DNA of 64,000 nucleotides from positions 1 through 64,000 of the forward strand of contig NZ_CAADFC020000022.1 in assembly GCF_900696085.1 (NCBI RefSeq), written 5' to 3'. Both the position numbers and the translations under genes were made by a program. The notes under the pieces were generated by a model that saw only the letters and a program-made list of their open reading frames with translations, was not told where the DNA came from and did not search any database. The stretch is from Bradyrhizobium ivorense (GTDB lineage Bacteria; Pseudomonadota; Alphaproteobacteria; Rhizobiales; Xanthobacteraceae). This document shows, in pieces, positions 50,613-60,329 of this stretch. The stretch's first letter is position 1. Every line of letters starts with the position of its first letter.

Positions 50613-52688
50613 ATGAGCAAGATCATCATCGATGGCAAAGAGATCGATGTGCCGCCGGAATACACGCTGCTGCAGGCGTGCGAGGAGGCCGGCGCCGAGA
50701 TTCCGCGCTTCTGCTATCACGAGCGGCTGTCGATCGCCGGCAATTGCCGGATGTGCCTCGTCGAAGTGAAGGGCGGCCCGAAGCCGGTCGCGAGCTGCGC
50801 CTGGGCCGTGCGCGACTGCCGTCCGGGCCCGAAGGGCGAGCCGCCGGAGATCTCGACCCGTTCGCCGATGGTCAAGAAGGCGCGCGAAGGCGTGATGGAG
50901 TTTTTGCTGATCAACCATCCGCTGGACTGCCCGATCTGCGACCAGGGCGGTGAGTGCGACCTGCAGGATCAGGCGATGGGCTACGGCGTCGACACCAGCC
51001 GCTTCGCCGAGAACAAGCGCGCGGTCGAGGACAAGTATCTCGGCGCGCTGGTCAAGACCTCGATGAACCGCTGCATCCAGTGCACGCGCTGCGTCCGCTT
51101 CTCCGCCGAGGTCTGCGGCGCGCCGGAAATGGGCGCGACCGGACGCGGCGAGGACATGGAGATCACGACCTATCTGGAACAGGCGCTGAGCTCGGAGCTG
51201 CAGGGCAACCTGGTCGACATCTGCCCGGTCGGTGCGCTGACCTCGAAGCCCTACGCGTTCGCGGCGCGGCCCTGGGAACTCGGCAAGACCCAGTCGGTCG
51301 ACGTCATGGACGGCGTCGGATCGGCGATCCGCGTCGACACCCGCGGCCGCGAGGTGATGCGCATTCTGCCGCGCATCAACGAAGCGGTGAACGAGGAGTG
51401 GATTTCCGACAAGACCCGCCACGTCGTCGACGGCTTGCGCACCCAGCGCCTCGACCGGCCCTATGTGCGCCAGAACGGCCAGCTCCGCCCGACCTCGTGG
51501 CAAGAGGCTTTTGCCGCGATCGCCGCCAAGGCCGGCCGCACCGACGGCAAGCGGATCGGCGCCATCGCCGGCGATCTTGCCGCGGTCGAGGAGATGTACG
51601 CGCTCAAGGAGCTGCTGGCGAAGTTCGGCTCGGTCAATCTGGCGGTGCAGGGCGGCGACGCCTTCGACGCCAAGGCGGGTCGCGGCTCCTACATCTTCAA
51701 CCCGACCATATCAGGCATCGACCAGGCCGATGCGCTCCTGATCGTCGGCTCGCATCCGCGCAAGGAAGCCGCGGTGCTGAACGCGCGGATCCGCAAGCGC
51801 TGGCGCCATGGCGGGCTCAAGGTCGGCCTGATCGGCAGCAAGGCCGAGTTCACCTATCCCCACGAATATCTCGGGGCGGGCACCGAGACGCTGGCCGATC
51901 TCGCCGCCGGCAAGCATTCCTTCGCCGACGTGCTGAAGAACGCCAAGCACCCGATCATCCTGGTCGGCGCCGGCGCCTATACGCGGCACGATGGCGCGGC
52001 GGTGCTGGCGCAGGCCGCCAAGCTCGCGCTCGATGTCGGCGCGATCAAGGACGGCTGGAACGGCTTTGCCGTGCTGCAGGATACGGCTTCGCGCGCCGGC
52101 GCGCTCGATATCGGCTTCTCGCCGGCGGCCGGCGGCCTGACCACGGCGCAGATGACCACCTTCGGTACGCTCGACGTGCTGTTCCTGCTCGGCGCCGACG
52201 AGGTCACGGTGCCGGACGGCACTTTCGTGGTCTATATCGGCACCCATGGCGACCGTGGCGCGCATCGCGCCGACGTCATCCTGCCGGGCGCGGCCTATAC
52301 CGAGAAGTCCGGCATCTACGTCAACACCGAAGGGCGGGCGCAGCTCGCCAACCGTGCCGCCTTCCCGCCGGGCGAAGCCCGCGAGGACTGGGCGATCATC
52401 CGCGCGCTGTCGGATGTGCTCGGCAAGAAGCTGCCGTTCGACTCGCTGCAGGCGCTGCGCCAGGCGCTGTTCAAGGCCACCCCGCACCTGATGCGGCTCG
52501 ACCAGATCGAGGCCGGCAAGGCCGACGACGTCAAGGCGCTGGCGGGCAAGGGCGGCAGTGTCGACAAGGCGGCATTCAAGCCGACCGTCGAGGATTTCTA
52601 TTTGACCAACCCGATCGCACGGGCCTCCGCCGTGATGGCGGAATGCTCGCGGCTGGCATCGGGCAAATTGCTGACGGCAGCGGAGTGA
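50613..52688 (+). CDS. nuoG: NADH-quinone oxidoreductase subunit G
   Basis: The protein has 691 residues (the 75-kDa subunit) with its ATG at 50613. The N1b [2Fe-2S] ligands are C34, C45, C48 and C62. The N5 cluster motif 'HPLDCPICDQGGECDLQ' (H-x3-C-x2-C-x5-C) lies near residue 104-121, and N4 in 'MNRCIQCTRCVRFS' with 'DICPVGALTSKPY'. The molybdopterin-like domain follows to about 650. The chain carries electrons from NuoF to NuoI. Confidence 0.96.
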   Translation: MSKIIIDGKEIDVPPEYTLLQACEEAGAEIPRFCYHERLSIAGNCRMCLVEVKGGPKPVASCAWAVRDCRPGPKGEPPEISTRSPMVKKAREGVMEFLLINHPLDCPICDQGGECDLQDQAMGYGVDTSRFAENKRAVEDKYLGALVKTSMNRCIQCTRCVRFSAEVCGAPEMGATGRGEDMEITTYLEQALSSELQGNLVDICPVGALTSKPYAFAARPWELGKTQSVDVMDGVGSAIRVDTRGREVMRILPRINEAVNEEWISDKTRHVVDGLRTQRLDRPYVRQNGQLRPTSWQEAFAAIAAKAGRTDGKRIGAIAGDLAAVEEMYALKELLAKFGSVNLAVQGGDAFDAKAGRGSYIFNPTISGIDQADALLIVGSHPRKEAAVLNARIRKRWRHGGLKVGLIGSKAEFTYPHEYLGAGTETLADLAAGKHSFADVLKNAKHPIILVGAGAYTRHDGAAVLAQAAKLALDVGAIKDGWNGFAVLQDTASRAGALDIGFSPAAGGLTTAQMTTFGTLDVLFLLGADEVTVPDGTFVVYIGTHGDRGAHRADVILPGAAYTEKSGIYVNTEGRAQLANRAAFPPGEAREDWAIIRALSDVLGKKLPFDSLQALRQALFKATPHLMRLDQIEAGKADDVKALAGKGGSVDKAAFKPTVEDFYLTNPIARASAVMAECSRLASGKLLTAAE

Positions 52689-52698
52689 GCGTGACCTG

Positions 52699-53769
52699 AT
52701 GGCTGATTTCTTCGCAAGCTCGTTCTGGACCGGCTTCCTCTGGCCGCTGATCATCATGGTCGCGGAGAGCCTGTTGCTGCTGGTCGTGCTGCTGATCGCG
52801 ATCGCCTACATCCTGCTTGCCGACCGCAAGATCTGGGCGGCGGTGCAGATCCGCCGCGGCCCCAACGTGGTCGGCCCGTTCGGACTGCTGCAGTCGTTCG
52901 CCGACCTGCTGAAATTCGTGCTGAAGGAGCCGGTGATTCCCGACGGCTCCAACAAGGGCGTGTTCCTGCTGGCGCCGCTGGTCAGTTGCGTGCTGGCGCT
53001 GGCCGCCTGGGCCGTGATCCCGATGGATCTCGGCTGGGTGATCTCCGACATCAATGTCGGCGTGCTCTACATCTTTGCGATCTCGTCGCTGTCGATCTAC
53101 GGCATCATCATGGCCGGCTGGTCGTCGAACTCGAAATATCCGTTCCTGGCGGCGCTGCGCTCGGCGGCGCAGATGGTGTCCTACGAGGTCTCGATCGGCT
53201 TCGTCATCATCACCGTGCTGCTCTGCGCCGGTTCGCTGAACCTGTCGGCGGTGGTGGAAGCGCAGAACAGCCGCGGGCTCGCGCACCTGATCGGCCTGCC
53301 GCAGCTCACCATCCTGAACTGGTATGTGTGGCCGCTGTTCCCGATGTTCGTGGTGTTCTACGTCTCGGCGCTGGCGGAAACCAACCGCCCGCCGTTCGAC
53401 CTCGTCGAAGCGGAATCCGAGCTGGTTGCCGGCTTCATGACCGAATACGGCTCGACCCCGTATCTCTTGTTCATGCTCGGCGAGTATGTCGCGATTACCA
53501 CGATGTGCGCGCTGGCGACGCTGCTGTTCCTCGGCGGCTGGCTGCCGCCGGTGAACCTGCCGCCGTTCACCTGGATCCCGGGCATCGTCTGGTTCGCGCT
53601 GAAACTGTTCTTCATGTTCTTCATGTTCGCGATGGCGAAGGCGATCGTGCCGCGCTACCGCTACGATCAACTGATGCGGCTCGGCTGGAAGGTGTTCCTG
53701 CCGCTGTCGCTGGCAATGGTGGTGATTGTGGCCGGCGTGCTGCAGTTCGCCGGCATCGCGCCGAAGTGA
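52699..53769 (+). CDS. nuoH: NADH-quinone oxidoreductase subunit H
   Basis: The protein has 356 residues with about eight membrane helices. 'QIRRGPNVVGPFGLLQSFAD' near residue 51 and 'ETNRPPFDLVEAESELVAGF' near 230 are the highly conserved loops lining the quinone chamber. It is the main membrane anchor of the peripheral arm. Eleven bases separate it from nuoG. Confidence 0.96.
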   Translation: MADFFASSFWTGFLWPLIIMVAESLLLLVVLLIAIAYILLADRKIWAAVQIRRGPNVVGPFGLLQSFADLLKFVLKEPVIPDGSNKGVFLLAPLVSCVLALAAWAVIPMDLGWVISDINVGVLYIFAISSLSIYGIIMAGWSSNSKYPFLAALRSAAQMVSYEVSIGFVIITVLLCAGSLNLSAVVEAQNSRGLAHLIGLPQLTILNWYVWPLFPMFVVFYVSALAETNRPPFDLVEAESELVAGFMTEYGSTPYLLFMLGEYVAITTMCALATLLFLGGWLPPVNLPPFTWIPGIVWFALKLFFMFFMFAMAKAIVPRYRYDQLMRLGWKVFLPLSLAMVVIVAGVLQFAGIAPK

Positions 53770-53776
53770 GGCCGTC

Positions 53777-54271
53777 ATGAGTGTCAACGTCAACGCAACT
53801 GCCCGCTCGCTTCTGCTTTCGGAATTCGTCTCGGCGTTCATGCTCGCCATGCGCTATTTCTTCAAGCCGAAGCCGACGCTGAACTATCCCTTCGAGAAGG
53901 GCCCGATCTCGCCGCGCTTCCGCGGCGAGCACGCGCTGCGCCGTTATCCGAACGGCGAGGAACGCTGCATCGCCTGCAAGCTGTGCGAGGCGATCTGCCC
54001 GGCGCAGGCGATCACCATCGAGGCCGGCCCGCGCCGCAACGACGGCACCCGCCGCACGGTGCGCTACGACATCGACATGGTGAAGTGCATCTATTGCGGC
54101 CTGTGCCAGGAGGCCTGCCCGGTCGACGCCATCGTCGAGGGGCCGAATTTCGAGTTCGCGACCGAGACCCGCGAGGAACTGTATTATGACAAGGCCAAGC
54201 TGCTCGCCAATGGCGACCGCTGGGAGCGCGACATCGCCAAGTCGATCGCGCTCGACGCGCCGTACCGGTGA
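53777..54271 (+). CDS. nuoI: NADH-quinone oxidoreductase subunit I
   Basis: The protein has 164 residues. Two ferredoxin-type [4Fe-4S] motifs, 'CIACKLCEAICPAQA' and 'CIYCGLCQEACPVDA', hold clusters N6a and N6b. The start MSVNVNATARS at 53777 lies 8 bp after the nuoH stop. Confidence 0.96.
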   Translation: MSVNVNATARSLLLSEFVSAFMLAMRYFFKPKPTLNYPFEKGPISPRFRGEHALRRYPNGEERCIACKLCEAICPAQAITIEAGPRRNDGTRRTVRYDIDMVKCIYCGLCQEACPVDAIVEGPNFEFATETREELYYDKAKLLANGDRWERDIAKSIALDAPYR

Positions 54272-54280
54272 GGTGAGGGC

Positions 54281-54919
54281 ATGATCCTTCCGGCGCTGTT
54301 CTTCTATCTGTTTGCCGCGGTCTGCGTGGCCTCGGCGGTGATGGTGATTGTCTCGCGCAATCCCGTGCACTCCGTGCTGTTCCTGATCCTGGCCTTCGTC
54401 AACGCGGCCGGGCTGTTCATCCTGATGGGCGCCGAGTTCCTCGGGATGATGCTGATCGTGGTCTATGTCGGCGCGGTCGCGGTGCTGTTCCTGTTCGTGA
54501 TCATGATGCTCGACGTCGACTTCGTCGAGCTGCGCGAGGGCTTCATCCAGTACCTGCCGATCGGCATCGTGATCGGCGGCATCTTCATGTTCGAGCTGCT
54601 GCTGGTGGTCGGCGCCTGGGTGATCAACCCACAGGTCACCAAGACGATCACGGCGGCGATCCCGACCAATGTCAGCAACACCGAGGCGCTCGGCCTCGTG
54701 CTGTACACCAAGTACATCCATTACTTCCAGCTCGCCGGCATGGTGCTGCTGGTCGCGATGATCGGCGCCATCGTGCTGACGCTGCGCCACAAGGCCAACG
54801 TCAAGCGCCAGAACATCAACGTGCAGAACGCGCGCACGCCCGACATGGCGATGGCGCTGCGCAAGGTGGCGTCGGGGCAGGGGCTTTCGGACGCCGATGC
54901 GGCGGAGTGGGTGAAATGA
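54281..54919 (+). CDS. nuoJ: NADH-quinone oxidoreductase subunit J
   Basis: The protein has 212 residues with five membrane helices. 'NPVHSVLFLILAFVNAAGLF' and 'GMMLIVVYVGAVAVLFLFVIMM' mark the family. The tail (about 165-212) is charged and longer than in E. coli. It overlaps nuoK by 4 bp. Confidence 0.95.
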   Translation: MILPALFFYLFAAVCVASAVMVIVSRNPVHSVLFLILAFVNAAGLFILMGAEFLGMMLIVVYVGAVAVLFLFVIMMLDVDFVELREGFIQYLPIGIVIGGIFMFELLLVVGAWVINPQVTKTITAAIPTNVSNTEALGLVLYTKYIHYFQLAGMVLLVAMIGAIVLTLRHKANVKRQNINVQNARTPDMAMALRKVASGQGLSDADAAEWVK

Positions 54920-55224
54920 CGATCGGGCTCGGGCACTATCTGGCGGTCGGCGCGATCCTGTTCACGCTCGGGATCCTCGGCATCTTCCTCAACCGCAAGA
55001 ACATCATCGTCATCCTGATGTCGATCGAGCTGATCCTGCTCTCGGTCAACATCAACCTGGTGGCGTTCTCGACCTTCCTCGGCGACATCGTCGGCCAGGT
55101 GTTCGCGCTCTTGGTGCTGACGGTGGCGGCCGCCGAGGCCGCGATCGGCCTTGCCGTGCTGGTGGTGTATTTCCGCAACCGCGGTTCGATCGCGGTTGAA
55201 GACGTCAATCTGATGAAGGGCTAG
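54916..55224 (+). CDS. nuoK: NADH-quinone oxidoreductase subunit K
   Basis: The protein has 102 residues with three membrane helices. 'LMSIELILLSVNINLVAF' carries the conserved membrane Glu of the MrpC-like channel, and 'VLTVAAAEAAIGLAVLVVYFR' the second. The ATG at 54916 overlaps the nuoJ stop (ATGA). Confidence 0.95.
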   Translation: MTIGLGHYLAVGAILFTLGILGIFLNRKNIIVILMSIELILLSVNINLVAFSTFLGDIVGQVFALLVLTVAAAEAAIGLAVLVVYFRNRGSIAVEDVNLMKG

Positions 55225-55231
55225 CGCGCCG

Positions 55232-57313
55232 ATGTACCAGGCAATCGTATTCCTGCCTCTGCTGGGCGCCATCCTCGCGGGGATTATCTCGCTGGTCGGG
55301 GCGCATGCGCGCAACCCGAGTGGCGACACCGTCGATCACCACGACGATGCGCATGGCGACGCCCATGCTCATGCGTCGGCGGCGCATGACGATCACGCGC
55401 ACGACGACCATGGCCACGACGACCATCACGTCGCCGAGCCGCCGGCCGCGAGCTCGCGGGCGGCCGAGCTGATCACCACCGGTCTATTGTTCGTCTCCGC
55501 GGCGCTGTCCTGGTTTGCCCTGGTCAACGTCGGCTATTTGCACGAAGAGGTGCGGCACGTCGTGCTGCTGCCGTGGATCACCTCGGGCGAGCTGCAGGTG
55601 AGCTGGGGGCTGCGGATCGACACGCTGACCGCGGTGATGCTGGTCGTGGTCAACACCGTCTCCGCGCTGGTCCACCTCTACTCCATCGGCTACATGGACG
55701 AGGACCCGTACCGGCCGCGCTTCTTCGGCTATCTCTCGCTGTTCACCTTCGCGATGCTGATGCTGGTGACCGCCGACAACCTCGTGCAGCTGTTCTTCGG
55801 CTGGGAGGGCGTCGGTCTCGCAAGCTATCTGCTGATCGGCTTCTGGTACCAGAAGCCGTCGGCGAACGCCGCGGCGATCAAGGCCTTCGTGGTCAACCGC
55901 GTCGGCGATTTCGGCTTCCTGCTCGGCATCTTCGCGGTCTTCATGCTGGTCGGCTCGGTCGATCTCGAGACCATCTTCCACGCCGCGCCCGGCTTGACCG
56001 GCAAGACCATCGACTTCTTCGGCTGGCACGCCGACGCCCTGACCCTGACCTGCATCTTCCTGTTCATGGGCGCGATGGGCAAGTCGGCGCAGTTCCTGCT
56101 GCACACCTGGCTGCCGGACGCGATGGAGGGCCCGACCCCGGTGTCGGCGCTGATCCACGCCGCGACCATGGTCACCGCCGGCGTCTTCATGGTGGCGCGG
56201 CTGTCGCCGCTGTTCGAACTGGCGCCGACCGCTCAGGCCGTCGTGATGTTCTTCGGCGCCACCACGGCATTCTTCGCCGCCACCATCGGCCTCGTCCAGA
56301 ACGACATCAAGCGCATCGTCGCCTATTCGACCTGCTCGCAGCTCGGCTACATGTTCGTGGCGATGGGCGCCGGGGCCTATTCGGTCGGCATGTTCCATCT
56401 GTTCACCCACGCCTTCTTCAAGGCGCTGCTGTTCCTGGGCTCCGGCTCGGTGATCTACGCGATGCACCACGAGCAGGACATCCGCAACATGGGCGGCCTC
56501 CGGCACAGGATCCCGTACACGTTCTACGTGATGTGCATCGGCACCCTGGCGCTGACCGGTTTCCCGGTGTTCGCCGGCTTCTACTCGAAGGACGCGATCA
56601 TCGAGGCGGCCTATGCGGCGCACAACCCGTTCGCGATCTACGCCTATCTGCTGACGGTCGTGGCCGCCGGCCTTACCTCGTTCTATTCGTGGCGTCTGAT
56701 CTTCAAGACCTTCTGCGGCGAGCCGCACGACCAGAAGCACTACGAGGCGGCGCACGAGGCTCCGCTGTGGATGCTGGTCCCGATCGGCGTGCTCGCCGTG
56801 GGCTCGTTCGCCGCCGGCTTCCTGTTCAAGGAGGTGTTCGCCACCCCGCACGGCGTCGAGGAGTTCTTCCGCCACTCCGTGACGATGAACCCGCACATCC
56901 TCGAGGACATGGAGCATATGCCGGCGCTGCTCGGCTATCTGCCGACCGTGATGATGCTGCTTGGCCTGTTCGTCGCCTACATCTTCTACATCACCAGGCC
57001 TTACCTGCCGGTCGAGCTCGCGCAACAGCAGCCGATGCTGTACCAGTTCCTGCTCAACAAATGGTACTTCGACGAGCTGTACGAGCTGATCTTCGTGCGA
57101 CCCGCGAAGTGGATCGGCTACCAGCTCTGGAAGAAGGGCGACGGCTTCGTCATCGACGGCTTTGGGCCGGACGGCGTCTCGGCCCGCGTGCTCGACGTCA
57201 CCCGCAACGTCGTCAAACTGCAGACCGGCTACCTCTATCACTACGCGTTTGCGATGCTGATCGGGGCTGCCGGATTGATCACCTGGTTCATGTTCGGCTT
57301 GGGAGGCCAGTAA
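55232..57313 (+). CDS. nuoL: NADH-quinone oxidoreductase subunit L with His-rich insert
   Basis: The protein has 693 residues, longer than E. coli NuoL (613). The antiporter-like core has 'FFGWEGVGLASYLLIGFWYQ' near residue 189, 'GKSAQFLLHTWLPDAMEGPTP' near 284 and 'FTHAFFKALLFLGSGSVI' near 390. The C-terminal amphipathic lateral helix is near 530-600. Unusually, residues 35-66, between helices 1 and 2, are almost only His, Asp and Ala (12 His, 10 Asp), a potential metal-binding or pH-sensing loop. Confidence 0.95.
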   Translation: MYQAIVFLPLLGAILAGIISLVGAHARNPSGDTVDHHDDAHGDAHAHASAAHDDHAHDDHGHDDHHVAEPPAASSRAAELITTGLLFVSAALSWFALVNVGYLHEEVRHVVLLPWITSGELQVSWGLRIDTLTAVMLVVVNTVSALVHLYSIGYMDEDPYRPRFFGYLSLFTFAMLMLVTADNLVQLFFGWEGVGLASYLLIGFWYQKPSANAAAIKAFVVNRVGDFGFLLGIFAVFMLVGSVDLETIFHAAPGLTGKTIDFFGWHADALTLTCIFLFMGAMGKSAQFLLHTWLPDAMEGPTPVSALIHAATMVTAGVFMVARLSPLFELAPTAQAVVMFFGATTAFFAATIGLVQNDIKRIVAYSTCSQLGYMFVAMGAGAYSVGMFHLFTHAFFKALLFLGSGSVIYAMHHEQDIRNMGGLRHRIPYTFYVMCIGTLALTGFPVFAGFYSKDAIIEAAYAAHNPFAIYAYLLTVVAAGLTSFYSWRLIFKTFCGEPHDQKHYEAAHEAPLWMLVPIGVLAVGSFAAGFLFKEVFATPHGVEEFFRHSVTMNPHILEDMEHMPALLGYLPTVMMLLGLFVAYIFYITRPYLPVELAQQQPMLYQFLLNKWYFDELYELIFVRPAKWIGYQLWKKGDGFVIDGFGPDGVSARVLDVTRNVVKLQTGYLYHYAFAMLIGAAGLITWFMFGLGGQ

Positions 57314-57317
57314 AGCG

Positions 57318-58829
57318 ATGACCTGGCCAATCCTTTCGGTCACGACCTTCCTGCCGGCGGTCGGCGCGATCCTGGTTTATCTGCTCGCGAGGAGCGGCGA
57401 CGCGACCGCCGACCGCACCGCGCGCTGGATCGCGCTGTGGACCACGCTGATCACCTTCGTGATCTCCCTGATCCTGGTCGCGCGGTTCGATCCGGCGCAG
57501 TCCGACTTCCAGTTCGTCGAGAAGGCGTCCTGGCTCGCCACCGGCATCACCTACCACATGGGCGTCGACGGCATCTCGCTGCCGCTGATCATCCTGACCA
57601 CCGCGATCATGCCGCTCTGCATCATCGCGAGCTGGAACGCGATCACGACCCGGGTCAGCGAATACATGATGGCATTCCTGATCCTGGAAACGCTGATGGT
57701 CGGCACCTTCTCGGCGCTCGACCTCGTGCTGTTCTATCTGTTCTTCGAGGGCGGCCTGATCCCGATGTTCCTGATCATTGGCGTCTGGGGCGGCCCGCGC
57801 CGGGTCTATGCCTCGTTCAAGTTCTTCCTCTACACGCTGCTCGGCTCGGTGCTGATGCTGCTCGCCATCATGGCGCTGTACTGGAACGCCGGCACCACCG
57901 ACATCCCGACGTTGATGCACACCGCGGTGCCGCGCGGCCTGCAGACCTGGGCCTGGCTCGCCTTCTTCGCCTCGTTCGCGGTGAAGATGCCGATGTGGCC
58001 GGTGCACACCTGGCTGCCGGACGCCCACGTCGAGGCGCCGACCGCCGGCTCGGTGATCCTGGCGGCGATCCTCTTGAAGATGGGCGGCTACGGCTTCCTG
58101 CGCTTCTCGCTGCCGATGTTCCCGCTGGCCTCGCACGACTTCGCGCCGTTCGTGTTCACGCTCTCGGTCATCGCCATCATCTACACCTCGCTGGTGGCGC
58201 TGATGCAGGAGGACATGAAGAAGCTGATCGCGTACTCCTCGGTCGCGCATATGGGCTTCGTCACCATGGGCATCTTCGCGGTGACGACGCAGGGCGTCGC
58301 CGGCGGCATGTTCCAGATGATCTCGCACGGCATCGTCTCCGGCGCGCTGTTCCTCTGCGTCGGCGTGGTCTACGACCGCATGCACACCCGCGAGATCGCG
58401 GCCTATGGCGGCCTGGTGAACCGGATGCCGCTCTATGCGCTGACTTTCATGGTGTTCACCATGGCCAATGTCGGCCTGCCGGGCACCTCCGGCTTCATCG
58501 GCGAGTTCATGACGCTGCTCGGCACCTTCAAGGTGTCGCTGCCGACGGTGGTGCTCGCCACCACGGGCGTGATCCTGTCGGCGGGCTACGCGCTCTGGCT
58601 CTACCGCAAGATCGTGTTCGGGGCGCTGGTCAAGCCGGCGCTGATGAGCATGAAGGATCTCACTTTGCGCGAATGCGTGACACTGTTCCCGCTGATCGCG
58701 CTGACCATCCTGTTCGGCGTCTATCCGAAGCCGGTGCTCGACATGTCGGCGGCCTCGGTGCAGCAGCTCGTCAATAATTACAATACCGCCGTGACGGCCG
58801 TGAAGGCCGCCGCGTTGGTTACCCAGTAA
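57318..58829 (+). CDS. nuoM: NADH-quinone oxidoreductase subunit M
   Basis: The protein has 503 residues and about 14 membrane helices, an antiporter-like proton channel. It contains 'FFEGGLIPMFLIIGVWGGP' near residue 142, 'VKMPMWPVHTWLPDAHVEAPT' near 222 and 'SVAHMGFVTMGIF' near 310. It starts 4 bp after nuoL. Confidence 0.96.
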   Translation: MTWPILSVTTFLPAVGAILVYLLARSGDATADRTARWIALWTTLITFVISLILVARFDPAQSDFQFVEKASWLATGITYHMGVDGISLPLIILTTAIMPLCIIASWNAITTRVSEYMMAFLILETLMVGTFSALDLVLFYLFFEGGLIPMFLIIGVWGGPRRVYASFKFFLYTLLGSVLMLLAIMALYWNAGTTDIPTLMHTAVPRGLQTWAWLAFFASFAVKMPMWPVHTWLPDAHVEAPTAGSVILAAILLKMGGYGFLRFSLPMFPLASHDFAPFVFTLSVIAIIYTSLVALMQEDMKKLIAYSSVAHMGFVTMGIFAVTTQGVAGGMFQMISHGIVSGALFLCVGVVYDRMHTREIAAYGGLVNRMPLYALTFMVFTMANVGLPGTSGFIGEFMTLLGTFKVSLPTVVLATTGVILSAGYALWLYRKIVFGALVKPALMSMKDLTLRECVTLFPLIALTILFGVYPKPVLDMSAASVQQLVNNYNTAVTAVKAAALVTQ

Positions 58830-58840
58830 GGCCTTAGCCC

Positions 58841-60277
58841 ATGAGCTTTTCCAGTGCAGGTTATCAGTTGCAGCCGGTGCTGCCGGAGCTGGTGCTCGCG
58901 GTCGGCGCCATGGTGCTGTTGATGATCGGGGCCTACCGCGGGCAGGGCACGACGCGGCTCGTCACCGCGCTTGCGGTGTGTCTGTTGGTGCTGACCGGCG
59001 TGCTCGAGCTGTGGCTGCCGGGCGGCAAGCTCGTCACCTTCGGCGGCAGCTTCATCGTCGACGATTTCGCCCGCTTCCTGAAGGTCCTGGCGCTGATCGG
59101 CTCGGCCGCGACCTTGATTCTGGCGACCGAATTCCTCTCCGTCCCGTCGCAACGGACCTTCGAATTCTCGATCCTGGTGCTACTGTCGACGCTCGGCATG
59201 ATGGTGCTGATCTCGGCCGGCGATCTGATCGCGCTCTATCTCGGCCTCGAGCTGATGAGCCTTGCGCTCTACGTCGTCGCCGCGAGCCAGCGCGACAACG
59301 CCAAGTCCAGCGAGGCCGGCCTGAAATATTTCGTGCTCGGTGCGCTGTCGTCCGGCATGCTGCTGTACGGCGCCTCGCTGATCTACGGCTTCACCGGCAC
59401 GGTGAGCTTTGCCGGCATCGCGGCGGCGGCGACCAAGGGCAGCGTCGGCATTGTGTTCGGCCTGGTGTTCCTGCTCGCCGGCCTCTGCTTCAAGGTCTCG
59501 GCGGTGCCGTTCCACATGTGGACGCCCGACGTCTATGAGGGCGCGCCGACCCCGGTCACCGCGTTCTTCGCCTCGGCGCCGAAGGTCGCTGCGCTCGCGG
59601 TGTTCACCCGCGCGACGCTGACCGCATTCCCCGGCATCGTCACCGAGTGGCAGCAGATCCTGGTGTTCGTGTCGATCGCCTCGATGGCGCTGGGCTCATT
59701 CGCAGCAATCGGCCAGACCAACATCAAGCGGCTGATGGCCTATTCCTCGATCGGCCATATGGGCTTTGCGCTGGTCGGCCTCGCCTCCGGCACGGTCGAG
59801 GGCGCCCAGGGCGTGCTGATCTACATCGCGATCTATGTCGCGATGACGCTCGGCTCCTTCGCCATCATCCTGGCGATGAAGCGCAACGGCCAGGCGGTGG
59901 AGCAGATCAGCGATTTCGCCGGCCTGTCGCGCACCAACCCGCTGCTCGCCTTCTTCTTCGCGATGATCCTGTTCTCGCTCGCCGGCATCCCGCCGCTCGC
60001 CGGCTTCTTCGCCAAGTGGTACGTGTTCGTCGCGGCGATCAAGGCCAATCTGTTCACGCTCGCGGTGATCGGCGTGCTGACCAGCGTGGTGGGCGCGTTC
60101 TACTATCTGTCGATCGTCAAGGTGATGTATTTCGACCAGCCGCTCGGCAAGCTCGATCCGATGCGCCTCGAGCTGCGCACCGTGCTCGCGGTCGCCGGCG
60201 TCTTCAACGTGTTCTTCTTCGCCTATCCGGGCCCGCTGGTCAGCGTGGCCACGGCGGCGGCGAAGTCGCTGTTCTGA
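58841..60277 (+). CDS. nuoN: NADH-quinone oxidoreductase subunit N
   Basis: The protein has 478 residues, the third antiporter-like channel. It contains 'LYLGLELMSLALYVVAASQR' near residue 130, 'FKVSAVPFHMWTPDVYEGAPTP' near 220 and 'YSSIGHMGFALVGLASG' near 302. It is the last gene of the complex I operon. birA follows after 52 bp, probably on the same transcript. Confidence 0.96.
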   Translation: MSFSSAGYQLQPVLPELVLAVGAMVLLMIGAYRGQGTTRLVTALAVCLLVLTGVLELWLPGGKLVTFGGSFIVDDFARFLKVLALIGSAATLILATEFLSVPSQRTFEFSILVLLSTLGMMVLISAGDLIALYLGLELMSLALYVVAASQRDNAKSSEAGLKYFVLGALSSGMLLYGASLIYGFTGTVSFAGIAAAATKGSVGIVFGLVFLLAGLCFKVSAVPFHMWTPDVYEGAPTPVTAFFASAPKVAALAVFTRATLTAFPGIVTEWQQILVFVSIASMALGSFAAIGQTNIKRLMAYSSIGHMGFALVGLASGTVEGAQGVLIYIAIYVAMTLGSFAIILAMKRNGQAVEQISDFAGLSRTNPLLAFFFAMILFSLAGIPPLAGFFAKWYVFVAAIKANLFTLAVIGVLTSVVGAFYYLSIVKVMYFDQPLGKLDPMRLELRTVLAVAGVFNVFFFAYPGPLVSVATAAAKSLF

Positions 60278-60329
60278 TCCCACGGCGAGACCACTGGCTT
60301 TCGGGGCAGATCATGCGCAGAATGCCAGC

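Noticed and set aside
55484..57343. A long minus-strand frame opposite nuoL
   Set aside because: It is antisense to a conserved gene, rich in Arg/His/Gln and without any family motif.
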